Assembly: GCA_004124405.1 (NCBI GenBank)
Contig: SCKP01000004.1
Location: 1-62,563 of the forward strand
Reading direction: 5' to 3'
Length of the DNA stretch: 62,563 nucleotides
From: Fidelibacterota bacterium
Lineage (GTDB): Bacteria; Fidelibacterota; Marinisomatia; SCGC-AAA003-L08; D37C17
Shown: piece after piece, positions 1 to 10,015 of the stretch
How the letters are laid out: each line of letters begins with the position of its first letter
Position numbering within the stretch: position 1 is the first letter of the stretch
Made by a program: the position numbers and the translations under genes
Notes under the pieces: model-generated
Seen by the model: only the letters and a program-made list of their open reading frames with translations
Told to the model about the DNA's origin: nothing
Databases searched by the model: none

Positions 1-102
1 AAGTTCCGTGCTAAACAAAAACGTGACCCAGGGTCTAAGCTTGCGAAGCATGTAAAGAAGAAACCCTCAACAGGTCCGATTAGAGAAATAACAAAGGAGT
101 AA
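1..102 (+). CDS. C-terminal end of an unidentified basic protein (partial)
   Basis: An open frame enters from the left edge and stops with TAA at 100-102, giving the last 33 residues. They are very rich in Lys and Arg (ending PSTGPIREITKE), as in nucleic-acid-binding tails of small DNA- or RNA-binding proteins, but no family can be named from so short a piece. The start and most of the gene lie outside the window. The next 335 bases (103-437) carry no convincing ORF. They hold the tRNA-like relic at 258-323 and a T-rich stretch at 349-360, which follows a second copy of GCCGGTGGTT and might end transcription. Confidence 0.45.
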   Translation, partial: KFRAKQKRDPGSKLAKHVKKKPSTGPIREITKE

Positions 103-257
103 AGAAGTAAACCAGGTGAGCTTCTCCTCTGGGCCTTCCGAAAACTCTATCCATACTAGAATTTACGACCAACTTTCAGAATTGAACCTATGCATTACTC
201 GTCATAATGCTTCACCATAAAACATTTTATGCCAATACTTTTATGACAACACTTTTG

Positions 258-323
258 GTTTGTCATCAGGGGAAAGTACAGCTGAAAATCCTTGTGCCGG
301 TGGTTCAATTTCGCCCCGAGCCA
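258..323 (+). pseudogene. Degenerate tRNA-Phe(GAA)-like relic
   Basis: The 3' part reads like a bacterial tRNA-Phe: anticodon loop CTGAAAA with GAA anticodon (282-288), TCCTT, a 5-nt variable loop, a T arm with GGTGG-TTCAATT-TCGCC (300-315) and acceptor strand CCGAGCC (316-322) plus discriminator A. The 5' end GGTTTGT at 258-264 could pair with that acceptor through six of seven positions, counting two G-U pairs. The D arm and the 5' anticodon strand do not fold normally, the total is about 66 nt instead of 73 to 76, and CTC replaces CCA. It looks like a decayed tRNA or a tRNA 3' end left by an integration event. A chance match is possible. Confidence 0.35.
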
Positions 324-437
324 CTCTAATCCCTCGAGCTGCCGGTGGTTTTTTGTTTTTATAACTTTAATCTTGGTATATTACAATACCAAATAGGAAA
401 TCAAATCAATGGCAATGACATCTAAGGAGATATAATT

Positions 438-656
438 ATGAATAGAGAATTAATTATTATTATTGTATGTATTGGGATTGTTCTATTTTTTTACCTCATG
501 CAGGATAAAGCTGCATCCCCGCAGCCGGCAACCCTGGGGGATAAATCCCCTGGTACTGCAATCATACAAGATATTGTGAAACAGGGCAACCAAACAGAAG
601 AGCAGCTTAAACAGACTTTGGAGAAAGCCTTCACCACCAATCCAGATTCACTGTAA
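438..656 (+). CDS. Small single-pass membrane protein, function unknown
   Basis: A 72-residue protein with one N-terminal hydrophobic segment (about residues 5-21, IIIIVCIGIVLFFYL) followed by a polar tail, probably facing the periplasm, that ends in a short amphipathic helix (EEQLKQTLEKAF). A clear Shine-Dalgarno sequence (AAGGAG at about 423-428) sits before the ATG, which supports real translation. It has no recognisable family and stands alone: the gene on the right is on the opposite strand. It may be a membrane-anchored small regulator or assembly factor, but nothing in the sequence decides this. Confidence 0.6.
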   Translation: MNRELIIIIVCIGIVLFFYLMQDKAASPQPATLGDKSPGTAIIQDIVKQGNQTEEQLKQTLEKAFTTNPDSL

Positions 657-794
657 GGAAATAAACACTTACAATTGCCAGGAACAGTTCAAACTCTCAG
701 CTTGGCAAGAGAGGAAAAGGCTTCTCCCCAAAACCAATATATTCTAACTGACAGTTCGATTGTTTAACCGTCTGACGGGTAAATTACCAGAAAG

Positions 795-1268
795 TTATTT
801 CTTCCGCTTGCGCGCATTTTTCACATTAGACTCATATAACATAATCCAATCATTAGCAGACATTTTAGCAACCAGTTCTCCGATGAGATTATAGGGGATA
901 TTTTCATTTTTTTTGAAGCGAATACACGATTTACCCATATCCAGTTTAGTGGAGCAGTGTTTAGGGTATTCACTGATAAACCATTCCAGAAGTTTTGGAT
1001 TGGCATAGACACCCATGTGGTAAACTGCAATAAAGTGTTTTTGGGAGGCGATGCCTAAAAATGGGAGTGGCAGCTTAGGGTCACAGTGGTAGCCATCGGG
1101 ATAGAGTGAATGGGGCACCACCCAGCCCGGCATATTGTAACTCAGGACTTCTTCAAAGCCCCTATCTATATTTTGGTTTATTATATTCCGCAGTTTTGAA
1201 ATAGGTTCTTTCCGATCTTCCGGTAATTGTGAAATATACTCCAGGATAGTTTCAGCCTTAAACTGCAT
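795..1268 (-). CDS. DUF1801 domain protein (YdhG-like)
   Basis: A 157-residue soluble protein of the DUF1801 / YdhG family. The typical features are visible: an N-terminal helix pair (EYISQLPEDRKEPISKLRNII), the E-x-L-S-Y-x-M-P-x-W core around residues 39-49, the aromatic strand HFIAVYHMGVY, and a basic C-terminus (KNARKRKK). Proteins of this fold are related to the iron chaperone frataxin-like group and to Fe or small-ligand binding proteins, but the biochemical role of most members is unknown. It appears to be a single-gene unit. The family call is firm, the function open. Confidence 0.85.
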   Translation of the reverse strand: MQFKAETILEYISQLPEDRKEPISKLRNIINQNIDRGFEEVLSYNMPGWVVPHSLYPDGYHCDPKLPLPFLGIASQKHFIAVYHMGVYANPKLLEWFISEYPKHCSTKLDMGKSCIRFKKNENIPYNLIGELVAKMSANDWIMLYESNVKNARKRKK

Positions 1269-1304
1269 TGATATTCTCCTATTATTTTTCCTAAATATTA
1301 AAGT

Positions 1305-1574
1305 TTAAATCCACCGCCGCACTTTTTTCTTGTAATCCAAATATTCATCCCCAGTTTTTAGTGAATCACATTTAAGTGTCTGTTCCATTAAAATTTTAGC
1401 CTACTGTTCATCGATATTTGGGAAAGGGACGATGGTTTTATAGTGGGCATTCCAGCCCTCTGGATTTGGGGTGGAAAAAGTGATAGGGTGAATAGTAAGG
1501 GTGTCACCTCCTTGAGCAGCAAGTAAACGAAAAATATAAAACTTCAATATTTCTATTCTACATTCAATCTTAAA
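1305..1574 (-). pseudogene. Broken gene with an internal amber stop
   Basis: On the minus strand one frame reads protein-like from about 1574 to 1305, with no start codon and one in-frame TAG near 1400. Before the stop it gives FYIFRLLAAQGGDTLTIHPI and, further on, EGWNAHYKTIVPFPNIDEQ. After it comes a piece ending GDEYLDYKKKVRRWI. The end resembles the C-terminus of isoprenylcysteine methyltransferase / steroid-reductase-like membrane enzymes (Y-x-x-Y-x-x-x-V-x-R-W-I), but that is only a motif-level impression, and the first half may come from another gene. There is nothing else in the 1269-1580 interval. A dead gene remnant between DUF1801 and holB is the simplest reading. Confidence 0.4.
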
Positions 1575-1580
1575 TCACAA

Positions 1581-2756
1581 CTAAACCGGTGTCCAATCAC
1601 TTAAACGAAATGGTTCATAAATTTCACCTCTGAGAGATTTTTGAATATCGAGAATCATGCAAATTATTTGAAGGGGGAGGTATCCATTTCGTGAAATATA
1701 ATTCTGCGTATTTTCAATATGCTGAATACAGGAGTGCCAATCTGCTTCGCTATATGATTTCGACAGTTTATCAATTTTGCTCATTTTATTTTTAAAGATG
1801 ATCTCATCATCAGAACCCGTGGCAGAATAGTAGAGCAGATCTCTGAAAAACAGCACAGCACAGCGGAATAGTTGTTCCATTTGGCTGATGTCTTTTGTTT
1901 TCAACCGAGCAATAGTATCAATACATTTATTCCAAATTGAGGGATCACTGCTGAAACAGGCATTCAAAAGGAGATATAATTTTTCCATTAAATCTGTGGA
2001 ATTTTCTATTAATTCCTGGCTGAGTCTTACATTACCGCCGGATATTCGTACCATTACTGCCGCCTGAACTGGATCTGCGCCGGACTGCACCAGCCGTTCC
2101 TGTAATACTTGGACTGAAATAGGCGGAAAATAAACACTTTGGCAACGGGAACGAATAGTGTCCAAAATAGCGCCAGGCTGGGAAGACACCAAAATAAACA
2201 GCGTTTTTTCTGGCGGTTCTTCCAATACCTTCAATAATGAATGAGCGGCTTCTGGACTGGGAAGGCAGAGTTTTTCTGCCTGGAAGATGAGGATTATCCT
2301 CCATTCATTATTAACAGTGCTTAAAGCCAAATCATGTTTCAAATCTCGGATGGAATTGATTAATATCGTATTTGCACCTGTCAACCGAATAGGGGAATAG
2401 GGCTCATTCTCTTTTTGCTTCAACAATTCCCAATATTCCTTCAGGGTAGAATTTGTGAATGCTTTTACTATGGAATCATCGCTGGATTTTATATTTCCAC
2501 GAGGCAAAGGTAAAATCAATTTTACATTTTCATGTTGAAAGGACCTTGTTTTTTTGCAGGATGGACAGCTTCCGCAAGGCTCTTTATTGGTAATTGCAGT
2601 ACAGTTTAACAGTGCCGCCAACTCCAGTGCATGACCCTCTTTCCCGGCGCCTTCCGGCCCATGAAACAAAAGCGCATGGGGTAGTTTTTCTGAACTCCAG
2701 GAACGAACCAATCTGTTCCAGTTTTTATTGTTAATGAGTAAATCGGAGCTAATCAT
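1581..2756 (-). CDS. holB: DNA polymerase III delta-prime (clamp loader) subunit
   Basis: The stator subunit of the clamp loader that places the sliding clamp on DNA. From the ATG at 2756 it is 391 residues. Visible features are HALLFHGPEGAGKE (P-loop region, about 28-40), a zinc module C52-x8-C61-x2-C64-x2-C67 typical of clamp loader subunits, and the sensor-like stretch HSLLKVLEEPPEKTLFILVS with the SRC motif (IRSRCQSVYFPP). An upstream in-frame ATG at 2804 exists, but it would add 16 residues inside the preceding gene. The 2756 start overlaps the stop of the envC-like gene as TAATG and gives the usual family spacing to the P-loop, so it is preferred. It is probably translationally coupled to that gene. 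Confidence 0.93.
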   Translation of the reverse strand: MISSDLLINNKNWNRLVRSWSSEKLPHALLFHGPEGAGKEGHALELAALLNCTAITNKEPCGSCPSCKKTRSFQHENVKLILPLPRGNIKSSDDSIVKAFTNSTLKEYWELLKQKENEPYSPIRLTGANTILINSIRDLKHDLALSTVNNEWRIILIFQAEKLCLPSPEAAHSLLKVLEEPPEKTLFILVSSQPGAILDTIRSRCQSVYFPPISVQVLQERLVQSGADPVQAAVMVRISGGNVRLSQELIENSTDLMEKLYLLLNACFSSDPSIWNKCIDTIARLKTKDISQMEQLFRCAVLFFRDLLYYSATGSDDEIIFKNKMSKIDKLSKSYSEADWHSCIQHIENTQNYISRNGYLPLQIICMILDIQKSLRGEIYEPFRLSDWTPV

Positions 2757-3979
2757 TAATGGGTTAGCCAAATTTGAGGGTTTAATTTTTGCTGATTTCC
2801 CCATACTTCAAAATGGAGTTTTTCAGGATCACCATTTTTTGTTTTCACAACTGTGGCAATGGTATCACCCTTTTGCACATATTCATTTTCATGTACCATA
2901 ATATTATCAATTTGAGCATACACCGTACTGAATCCACCACCATGATCGATAATAATAATTTTACCATGACTACGTATATAGGTGATAGTACTGACAACAC
3001 CATCCAATACAGATTTCACCTCTGTGCCACTTTTAGCTTGAATATCAATCCCCACATTGTCAATAACTACGCCGGTATCTGGATTTCTAATAGTCCCGAA
3101 TTTTCCAATAATTTTCCCTTGAACAGGCCAGGGCAGCCTGCCTTTCATTTTGGCAAAGTTCCCAGTTGTGGCTCGGTTTTGTTCTGCTCTAATTCGTGCC
3201 AGTTCTGCTTCCCGTTTTTTCATGGATTCTTTATCAGAATAGAGTTTTTTAATGAGCGCTTCCATTTCTGAAATCACCTGAGATTTTACAGAACGGGATT
3301 TTTCCAATTTACCTTTATCCCTTTTGATAATCGCCAAAATATTTTCCCGTTCTTTTTTATCCCGTTCTAAATTAGATCCCTCCTTCCTTTTTTCATTCAG
3401 AAGGCTGGTTTTTCGGTTTCGTTCAATTACTAATTTAATTTTCTCATCTGCCAATTCTGCCAAAGTTTGTTTCATTTTCTGGCGAAGTATTTTCTCATAT
3501 TCAGCCAAGACATCTAAATATTTAATTCGATATATCGCATTATTCCAATCATCAGCCAAAAGTACCGTTTCCAATATAGTGGGACGGCCATGTACATATA
3601 AATACTGCAGGCGCTGAGTGAGTTGATTTTTCAACTTTGTTAATAGCGTTTCCATTTCACGGATTTGTTTTTCAGTAGTTTGAATAAGTCCATTTATATA
3701 GCGTTCTTCTTTATTGAGGGATCGAATCAACTTTTCGGTGAGGGATATTTTGTTTTCCAAATTTAGGAGAATCTCCGTACTGGAAATAGCTTCTTTATTT
3801 TTCAGATGTAATCGTTCTTCAATATCCTTAATTTCATTCCGTAGGGACTGAAGCTCCGTTTTCCGGGAATCAATATCTTTTTGTATATCCGTAGAAGATT
3901 TTTCTCCCGCCCTGAGATAAAAGGAAAAAACTAACAGTATTGGGAAAATATATAAAGGGAAGAAGCGCGCGCGGATCAA
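2756..3979 (-). CDS. EnvC-like murein hydrolase activator (degenerate M23 domain)
   Basis: A secreted 407-residue protein. It has an N-terminal signal anchor (residues 7-23), a long coiled coil (about 30-260: repeated K/E/R/L heptads with a YLYVHGRPTILETVLLADD segment in the middle, as in EnvC and NlpD-like activators), then a LytM/M23 domain from about 280. The M23 zinc ligands are altered: NVGID stands where HxGxD is expected and YAQI where YxHL is expected, while LHFEV remains. It is therefore likely a non-catalytic activator of N-acetylmuramoyl-L-alanine amidases at the division site, not a hydrolase. Its start overlaps the DUF4835 gene by 4 nt (ATGA) and its end overlaps holB, so the three genes form a coupled unit. 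Confidence 0.88.
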   Translation of the reverse strand: MIRARFFPLYIFPILLVFSFYLRAGEKSSTDIQKDIDSRKTELQSLRNEIKDIEERLHLKNKEAISSTEILLNLENKISLTEKLIRSLNKEERYINGLIQTTEKQIREMETLLTKLKNQLTQRLQYLYVHGRPTILETVLLADDWNNAIYRIKYLDVLAEYEKILRQKMKQTLAELADEKIKLVIERNRKTSLLNEKRKEGSNLERDKKERENILAIIKRDKGKLEKSRSVKSQVISEMEALIKKLYSDKESMKKREAELARIRAEQNRATTGNFAKMKGRLPWPVQGKIIGKFGTIRNPDTGVVIDNVGIDIQAKSGTEVKSVLDGVVSTITYIRSHGKIIIIDHGGGFSTVYAQIDNIMVHENEYVQKGDTIATVVKTKNGDPEKLHFEVWGNQQKLNPQIWLTH

Positions 3980-4878
3980 TTTTTCAAATAGGATTCGTAC
4001 ACTTTTTTATTGTCATGGTCATAAAGTAATAATAATTCCAGGGCATCCTTAAGGTTGAGCGCCGACAAGAGTTCAGCAATACTTTCATGATATGCTTTTA
4101 AAAAGTGAAGGGTCTCCTTATTGCTCCCCAATTTTTTATCTAAAGTAAGTAAATCTTCATGAAAGGTACTCATGGCGTTTTTAACAATTGTTATATCAAC
4201 TTCTTCTGCACCGAGAGCATCCAATGCTGTAAAATAGTTAAATCGCATACTCCGGAGATATTGATTGCTTTTAATCTTCCGGGATTTTTTCCAACGGTCG
4301 TCCCAACCAGCTGACCAGTCAGAATCTTTTCCCAAATCTGAAAGTTCTATTGCTCTGTTAAAAAAGGTAGTTCCCCCCATATATTCCCACGTATCCAATT
4401 CAGTGGCAATAAACATAAACGCATAATAATCCAGGAAGGAGGCTAAAGGATCAAAAACAGTTGTGTAATACATTTTTCGCCCCCGGGAATAGGGGAATTG
4501 AATACCCTTCGCATAAAAATATTGATCCAGTTTATTGCTGAATATTGCCTGTGCATTAATACTTGTCCCTCTGCCGCCATGAGAAACGGATTCTAAAACC
4601 AGGCGAATATCGATTACCAATTCCAAATCATTGGCATCGGAAGAAAATTGAGTGTTTAATAAATAGTTTTCAATATCTTCTGCTAAAGTTATAAATAATT
4701 GCCGGTCACCTTCGCTCAATCGGCGCAAATCCAGCTCGGCATTCACTTCTATAAACTGAGACCAGCTAAATGAACCAATTAATAGAAAAAAAGCGACGCT
4801 ATAATGCAAATATTTGTATTGAATCATAATCTGTAATTTAAGAATGCTTTTCATTTTTTCTCTAATTTGTTTCCTCAT
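3976..4878 (-). CDS. DUF4835 family exported protein
   Basis: A 300-residue exported protein. A hydrophobic signal segment (SVAFFLLIGSFSWS) precedes the mature start near QFIEVNAELDLRRLSEGDRQ. The family pattern of DUF4835 is seen: N-terminal V-N-x-E, the motif ENYLLNTQF, an aromatic D-x-L-A-S-F-L-D-Y-Y-A segment, and W-x-x-R-W-K near the middle. DUF4835 proteins are widespread in Bacteroidota and relatives, and their role is not established. Three possible ATG starts precede the signal peptide; the two nearer ones (about 4854 and 4827) would give a more normal n-region than the one at 4878. The gene overlaps the envC-like gene by 4 nt and leads the operon. Confidence 0.8.
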   Translation of the reverse strand: MRKQIREKMKSILKLQIMIQYKYLHYSVAFFLLIGSFSWSQFIEVNAELDLRRLSEGDRQLFITLAEDIENYLLNTQFSSDANDLELVIDIRLVLESVSHGGRGTSINAQAIFSNKLDQYFYAKGIQFPYSRGRKMYYTTVFDPLASFLDYYAFMFIATELDTWEYMGGTTFFNRAIELSDLGKDSDWSAGWDDRWKKSRKIKSNQYLRSMRFNYFTALDALGAEEVDITIVKNAMSTFHEDLLTLDKKLGSNKETLHFLKAYHESIAELLSALNLKDALELLLLYDHDNKKVYESYLKN

Positions 4879-5103
4879 TTTAAAAACTTAAACACCCAAA
4901 TAGAGAATTTGCTCCCCAAAATTATTTGTGGTATAGCCGAATGCTGGATTAATTGGGTTGTCTGCCATAATAGCAAATATCCATAAGCACTAAAAATGAC
5001 TAAAAAAATCGGGAACAAGCCACATCTTTACACATTGGAGGTATTATAAAGAGGGAGTTATATTATTCCCTCATAAAAACAAATGTAAATGGAGGATAAA
5101 TCG

Positions 5104-5490
5104 ATGAAACTAACAAAATTGACTTTAATATGCAGCAGTTTTCTATTAATGGCTTCTCTCATTATTGCTGAAGATAAATTAATAGAAAAAGACAAATTTT
5201 TGCGTATTAACCCAAACATTACCAATGAAGTCCTTCGTGCTGAATTGGAAAATTTGGTAATAGAATTTGATGTAGAAAAACAACGAATAAGGAATTCATT
5301 TGATAAGAAGATTGAAGTCTTAAAAGAGGAAAGACGTTTAGAAATGAAATCTATGAAAAATGAATTTGGTGAAAAACGGGAAGCACTTTTTATAAAATAT
5401 GGCGAAACCAGAAGAAAGACTAAACCAGCCATTAATCCAAATAAAGTAAAACGGGAAAAAGGTAAAAGGCCGCTTAGAAAATCGAAATAA
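5104..5490 (+). CDS. Exported small coiled-coil protein
   Basis: A 128-residue protein. The ATG at 5104 is preceded by GGAGG at 5092-5096, so this start is preferred over an ATG at 5089. A signal peptide (KLTKLTLICSSFLLMASLIIA) is followed by a highly charged helical region with heptad character (about residues 45-105, many E/K/R) and a Lys/Arg/Pro tail. It resembles small periplasmic helical proteins of the Spy or OmpH type only in general architecture; no family was recognised. In the leader, GAGGGA and TCCCTC (5051-5073) can form a hairpin. A strong terminator lies right after the stop. Confidence 0.65.
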   Translation: MKLTKLTLICSSFLLMASLIIAEDKLIEKDKFLRINPNITNEVLRAELENLVIEFDVEKQRIRNSFDKKIEVLKEERRLEMKSMKNEFGEKREALFIKYGETRRKTKPAINPNKVKREKGKRPLRKSK

Positions 5491-5512
5491 TCTCAGGATT
5501 AAATACCGATTG

Positions 5513-5547
5513 AAAAGGATGGTATCTTAAGATATCATCCTTTTTTT
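5513..5547. terminator. Bidirectional rho-independent terminator
   Basis: An almost perfect inverted repeat, AAAAGGATGGTATCTT at 5513-5528 against AAGATATCATCCTTTT at 5529-5544, has one G-T position and is flanked by A's on the left and T's on the right. It ends the coiled-coil gene on the plus strand and overlaps the end of the convergent hydrolase gene on the minus strand. Confidence 0.85.
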
Positions 5548-6347
5548 AATGCATTAATAAACTGAGTTACCTCCTCAAAATACATTTGGGGACTAACCCC
5601 TAAAATATTATTATGGTTGGCGTTGGGGATTGCAATTAGTTTCTTATTTTTCGACGGGCATAAATTCAGTAATTCCTTTCCCTGACTAAAGGGAATTATA
5701 TGATCCTGCTCTGCATGTATAACCAGAAGGGGTCCGCTATATTTTTTAATTTTTTCGTCATTTTGAAAGCCATCTTCTTTTTTAAACCCTGCCTGCCCTG
5801 CTGTCATTCCAATCAGGTCAAATAGGGGCTTTTCTTCTGCAAATCCACTTTCTATTATGAGTCCTTCAAAATCATCAGGAAACCGGTTGACAAGTTCTAA
5901 AACCGATACAGAGCCCAATGATCTCCCCATTAGAATTAAGGAACCCAAATATTTATTTTCTTTAAGATATTTTTGTACAGAATCCAATATGATATGTGCA
6001 TCTCTCATTGTGTTTTTAACATTGGGGTTTCCGTTTGAGAATCCATACCCCCTAAAATCAGCAATGATAAAATTGAAACCTCTTTGATTATATGCTGCAG
6101 CAATGTCATCATACTCCGGGCCAATTTCTCCATTTCCGTGAAAAAATAAAACATTGGGGGCAGAGGTATTAATCAAGTGAAATCTGACTCCCACCCTGAT
6201 ACCTTCCTCAACTTCAATAAGGTGATCATTGTCCCCCATTTGCTGAGAAGCCATGCGGGGGTGAAACAGAAATGAGTTTAAAATATTTATATCCATAGTT
6301 TGGCAGTTTATTAAAGTAGTTATTGATAATAAAATAATGAAATTCAC
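5535..6347 (-). CDS. Alpha/beta hydrolase, ABHD17/YfhR-like
   Basis: A 270-residue serine hydrolase. The oxyanion strand NVLFFHGNGEIGPEYDDIA, the nucleophile elbow GRSLGS, the acid region HAEQDHIIP and the late His in NANHNNI make a full catalytic set. The N-terminus MNFIILLSITTLINCQT is hydrophobic and ends in a Cys that could be a non-canonical lipobox, so the protein may be membrane-anchored. Family members are thioesterases or peptidases of broad specificity; the substrate is unknown. It converges with the coiled-coil gene on a shared terminator and is divergent from ligA. Confidence 0.82.
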   Translation of the reverse strand: MNFIILLSITTLINCQTMDINILNSFLFHPRMASQQMGDNDHLIEVEEGIRVGVRFHLINTSAPNVLFFHGNGEIGPEYDDIAAAYNQRGFNFIIADFRGYGFSNGNPNVKNTMRDAHIILDSVQKYLKENKYLGSLILMGRSLGSVSVLELVNRFPDDFEGLIIESGFAEEKPLFDLIGMTAGQAGFKKEDGFQNDEKIKKYSGPLLVIHAEQDHIIPFSQGKELLNLCPSKNKKLIAIPNANHNNILGVSPQMYFEEVTQFINALKKG

Positions 6348-6438
6348 GGGTATTAATTTTTATTAAATCATCTATTGAATTCCCAATTATTTTTTATGAA
6401 TTTTTCCCATCATTCCAGATATCCATTACTTTAATATT

Positions 6439-6448
6439 TTGCTATAAT
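6439..6448 (+). promoter_or_regulatory. Probable extended -10 promoter of ligA
   Basis: TTTTGCTATAAT ends at 6448: a perfect TATAAT with the extended -10 element TGC just before it, about 50 nt ahead of the ligA start. No good -35 is visible at normal spacing, which is common for extended -10 promoters. Inferred from sequence only. Confidence 0.4.
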
Positions 6449-6475
6449 AAATAGTTTAATAGTAGGTCAAAATAG

Positions 6476-8500
<2,025 letters not shown>

Positions 8501-8502
8501 AA

Positions 8503-8682
8503 ATGGAAAACAACAATAGTTCATTTTTTGATAAAGCAATTTTCAAGGAATGGTATTTCAAGAAAGGACTTGTCCTGATTGATATATTCCTTATTATTGC
8601 CCTCATTCAATACTTTATATTTGACGGCTCTTTTAATGAAATGATTTTATGGATAAAAGGATTTTTCCAATATTATTTTTAA
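8503..8682 (+). CDS. Small membrane protein downstream of ligA
   Basis: An ATG 2 nt after the ligA stop opens a 59-codon frame: a polar N-terminus (MENNNSSFFDKAIFKEWYF), a 20-residue hydrophobic segment (LVLIDIFLIIALIQYFIF) and an aromatic amphipathic end (ILWIKGFFQYYF). The tight spacing behind ligA and the clean membrane segment support translation as part of that transcript. No family recognised, and a role in DNA metabolism should not be assumed. Confidence 0.5.
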   Translation: MENNNSSFFDKAIFKEWYFKKGLVLIDIFLIIALIQYFIFDGSFNEMILWIKGFFQYYF

Positions 8683-8734
8683 TCTTTTTCCGACAAAAAA
8701 CACTATAAACACGAAATTAATTAAATAAAAAAAT

Positions 8735-9760
8735 ATGAAAGAAGTAATAATTACAAAGTATGGTGCGCCCAGTGTTTTACAGGTGCGGGAAAAACGTAAC
8801 CCTAATCCACGGGAAGATGAGGTATTGGTTCGCAATCATTTTACTGGTGTCAACTTTTCGGAAATCATGGCACGCATGCGGTTGTATCCCGGAGCTCCCA
8901 AACCGCCAACAACTTTAGGTGCCGAGGCATGCGGTATTATTGAGTCGGTGGGGAAAAATGTCACCCGCCACAAACCTGGCGATAAAGTGATGTTGTTCTG
9001 TAAATACAATAGTTATTCCACTCATATCTGCAGCGATGAACAACTGGTAATTCCCCTGCCTGAAAAATTCAGCATGGAAGAAGGAGCAGCATTCCCCCTT
9101 GTTTATGTGACGGCCTATATGATGATGTTTGATTTAGGAAATTTCCGGAAAGGAGAAACCATTCTCATTCACGGCGCTGGTGGTGGTGTAGGTACGGCTG
9201 CCATTCAACTGGCTCAAGCTGTGGAAGGAAATATTATCGGTACCGCATCTCAGTGGAAACATGCAAAATTAAAAGAAATGGGCGTCCAAAACTGTATTGA
9301 TTATAATTCTGAAGATGTTTACAAAAGGGTAATGGAATTTACCGGCAACCGTGGAGTAGATTTAATTATTGATCCTGTTGGTGGTAAAAATTGGAAAATC
9401 AGTTATAAATGTCTCAGCAAGATGGGGAAACTCATCATTTATGGTGACCAGAGTTTTGTAAAAGGGAAAACATTTAGTTTTATTACGACAATGAAAGAAG
9501 TTTTTTCCATGCCTAAATACAGACCTATGGACCTTATGAGTAAGAACAAAAGTATTATGGGCTATCACCTGGGCAGACTTGCTGGAGAAGAAGATAAAAT
9601 TCAACGGGCTGTATTGGCCTTATCTCAACTTGTTCAGGAAGGCAAACTCTCACCAGTGATTGACAAAATATTTCCTTTTACAGAGGCAGATAAAGCTCAT
9701 GAGTATATTCAAAACCGGAAAAACTTTGGGAAAGTATTAATTGATTTTAGAGAAGAATAA
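8735..9760 (+). CDS. MDR-family quinone oxidoreductase (VAT1-like)
   Basis: A 341-residue zinc-free medium-chain dehydrogenase/reductase. It has the N-terminal GroES-like domain (GAEACGIIESVGKNVTRHKPGDKV) and the Rossmann motif HGAGGGVGTAAIQLAQ (about 145-160), with VDLIIDPVGG and the C-terminal GKVLIDF typical of quinone reductase / VAT1-type enzymes. Structural zinc cysteines are absent. It probably reduces quinones or enones with NADPH; the physiological substrate is unknown. It is followed by about 95 nt before the Cys leader ORF, without a terminator of its own that I can see. Confidence 0.85.
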   Translation: MKEVIITKYGAPSVLQVREKRNPNPREDEVLVRNHFTGVNFSEIMARMRLYPGAPKPPTTLGAEACGIIESVGKNVTRHKPGDKVMLFCKYNSYSTHICSDEQLVIPLPEKFSMEEGAAFPLVYVTAYMMMFDLGNFRKGETILIHGAGGGVGTAAIQLAQAVEGNIIGTASQWKHAKLKEMGVQNCIDYNSEDVYKRVMEFTGNRGVDLIIDPVGGKNWKISYKCLSKMGKLIIYGDQSFVKGKTFSFITTMKEVFSMPKYRPMDLMSKNKSIMGYHLGRLAGEEDKIQRAVLALSQLVQEGKLSPVIDKIFPFTEADKAHEYIQNRKNFGKVLIDFREE

Positions 9761-9856
9761 TTATGCAAATAAAATATAGAAATGTAATTTATTCCTTGCG
9801 CTTATTTCACAAAACCCCCTACATTTTAAGTCTTGAAGAGAGTATATTCAGATATA

Positions 9857-9928
9857 ATGGTAGTAAAAATTGATGACGACAAATTTTGTTGTTGTTGCCT
9901 TTATGGAGGAGGTGAGTTGCCAGCTTAA
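9857..9928 (+). CDS. Poly-cysteine leader peptide upstream of the cysteine locus
   Basis: A 23-codon ORF, MVVKIDDDKFCCCC followed by LYGGGELPA. Codons 11-14 (9887-9898: TGT TGT TGT TGC) are four consecutive cysteine codons. It ends 22 nt before a strong terminator hairpin and 87 nt before a cysteine synthase gene. Leader ORFs with a poly-Cys tract acting as cysteine-sensing attenuators are known from mycobacteria. The same layout here suggests that ribosome stalling at the Cys codons controls read-through into the cysM locus. No strong SD is seen (weak GAAGAGAG at about 9834). The stop codon region TAAAAG (9926-9931) can pair with CTTTTA (9957-9962) in the 5' arm of the terminator, a possible though short antiterminator. 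Function is inferred. Confidence 0.6.
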   Translation: MVVKIDDDKFCCCCLYGGGELPA

Positions 9929-9950
9929 AAGTTTGAATAGGCTTGAAATT

Positions 9951-9987
9951 AAACCCCTTTTACCGATAAAGTAAAAGGGGTTTTTTT
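9951..9987 (+). terminator. Terminator/attenuator hairpin before cysM
   Basis: A 13-bp perfect stem, AAACCCCTTTTAC (9951-9963) with GTAAAAGGGGTTT (9971-9983), loop CGATAAA, then a run of seven T (9981-9987). It lies between the poly-Cys leader ORF and the cysM start at 10016, nearly 200 nt downstream of the oxidoreductase gene, so an attenuator of the cysteine operon is more likely than a simple end of the upstream gene. Confidence 0.85.
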
Positions 9988-10015
9988 ATAAATAGTTGTA
10001 AATTTTAAGAAGGAT

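Noticed and set aside
2789-3271. Plus-strand 160-codon frame opposite the envC-like gene
   Set aside because: It is antisense to a well-supported gene and has no domain signal; a mirror of envC codon use.
9853-9858. TATAAT overlapping the leader ORF start as a -10 box
   Set aside because: The best -35 (TTGAAG) would be only 14 nt away, and use of this site would remove the leader ATG. A start further up (TTGCGC near 9796 with TACATT) is at least as likely, so no promoter is annotated.
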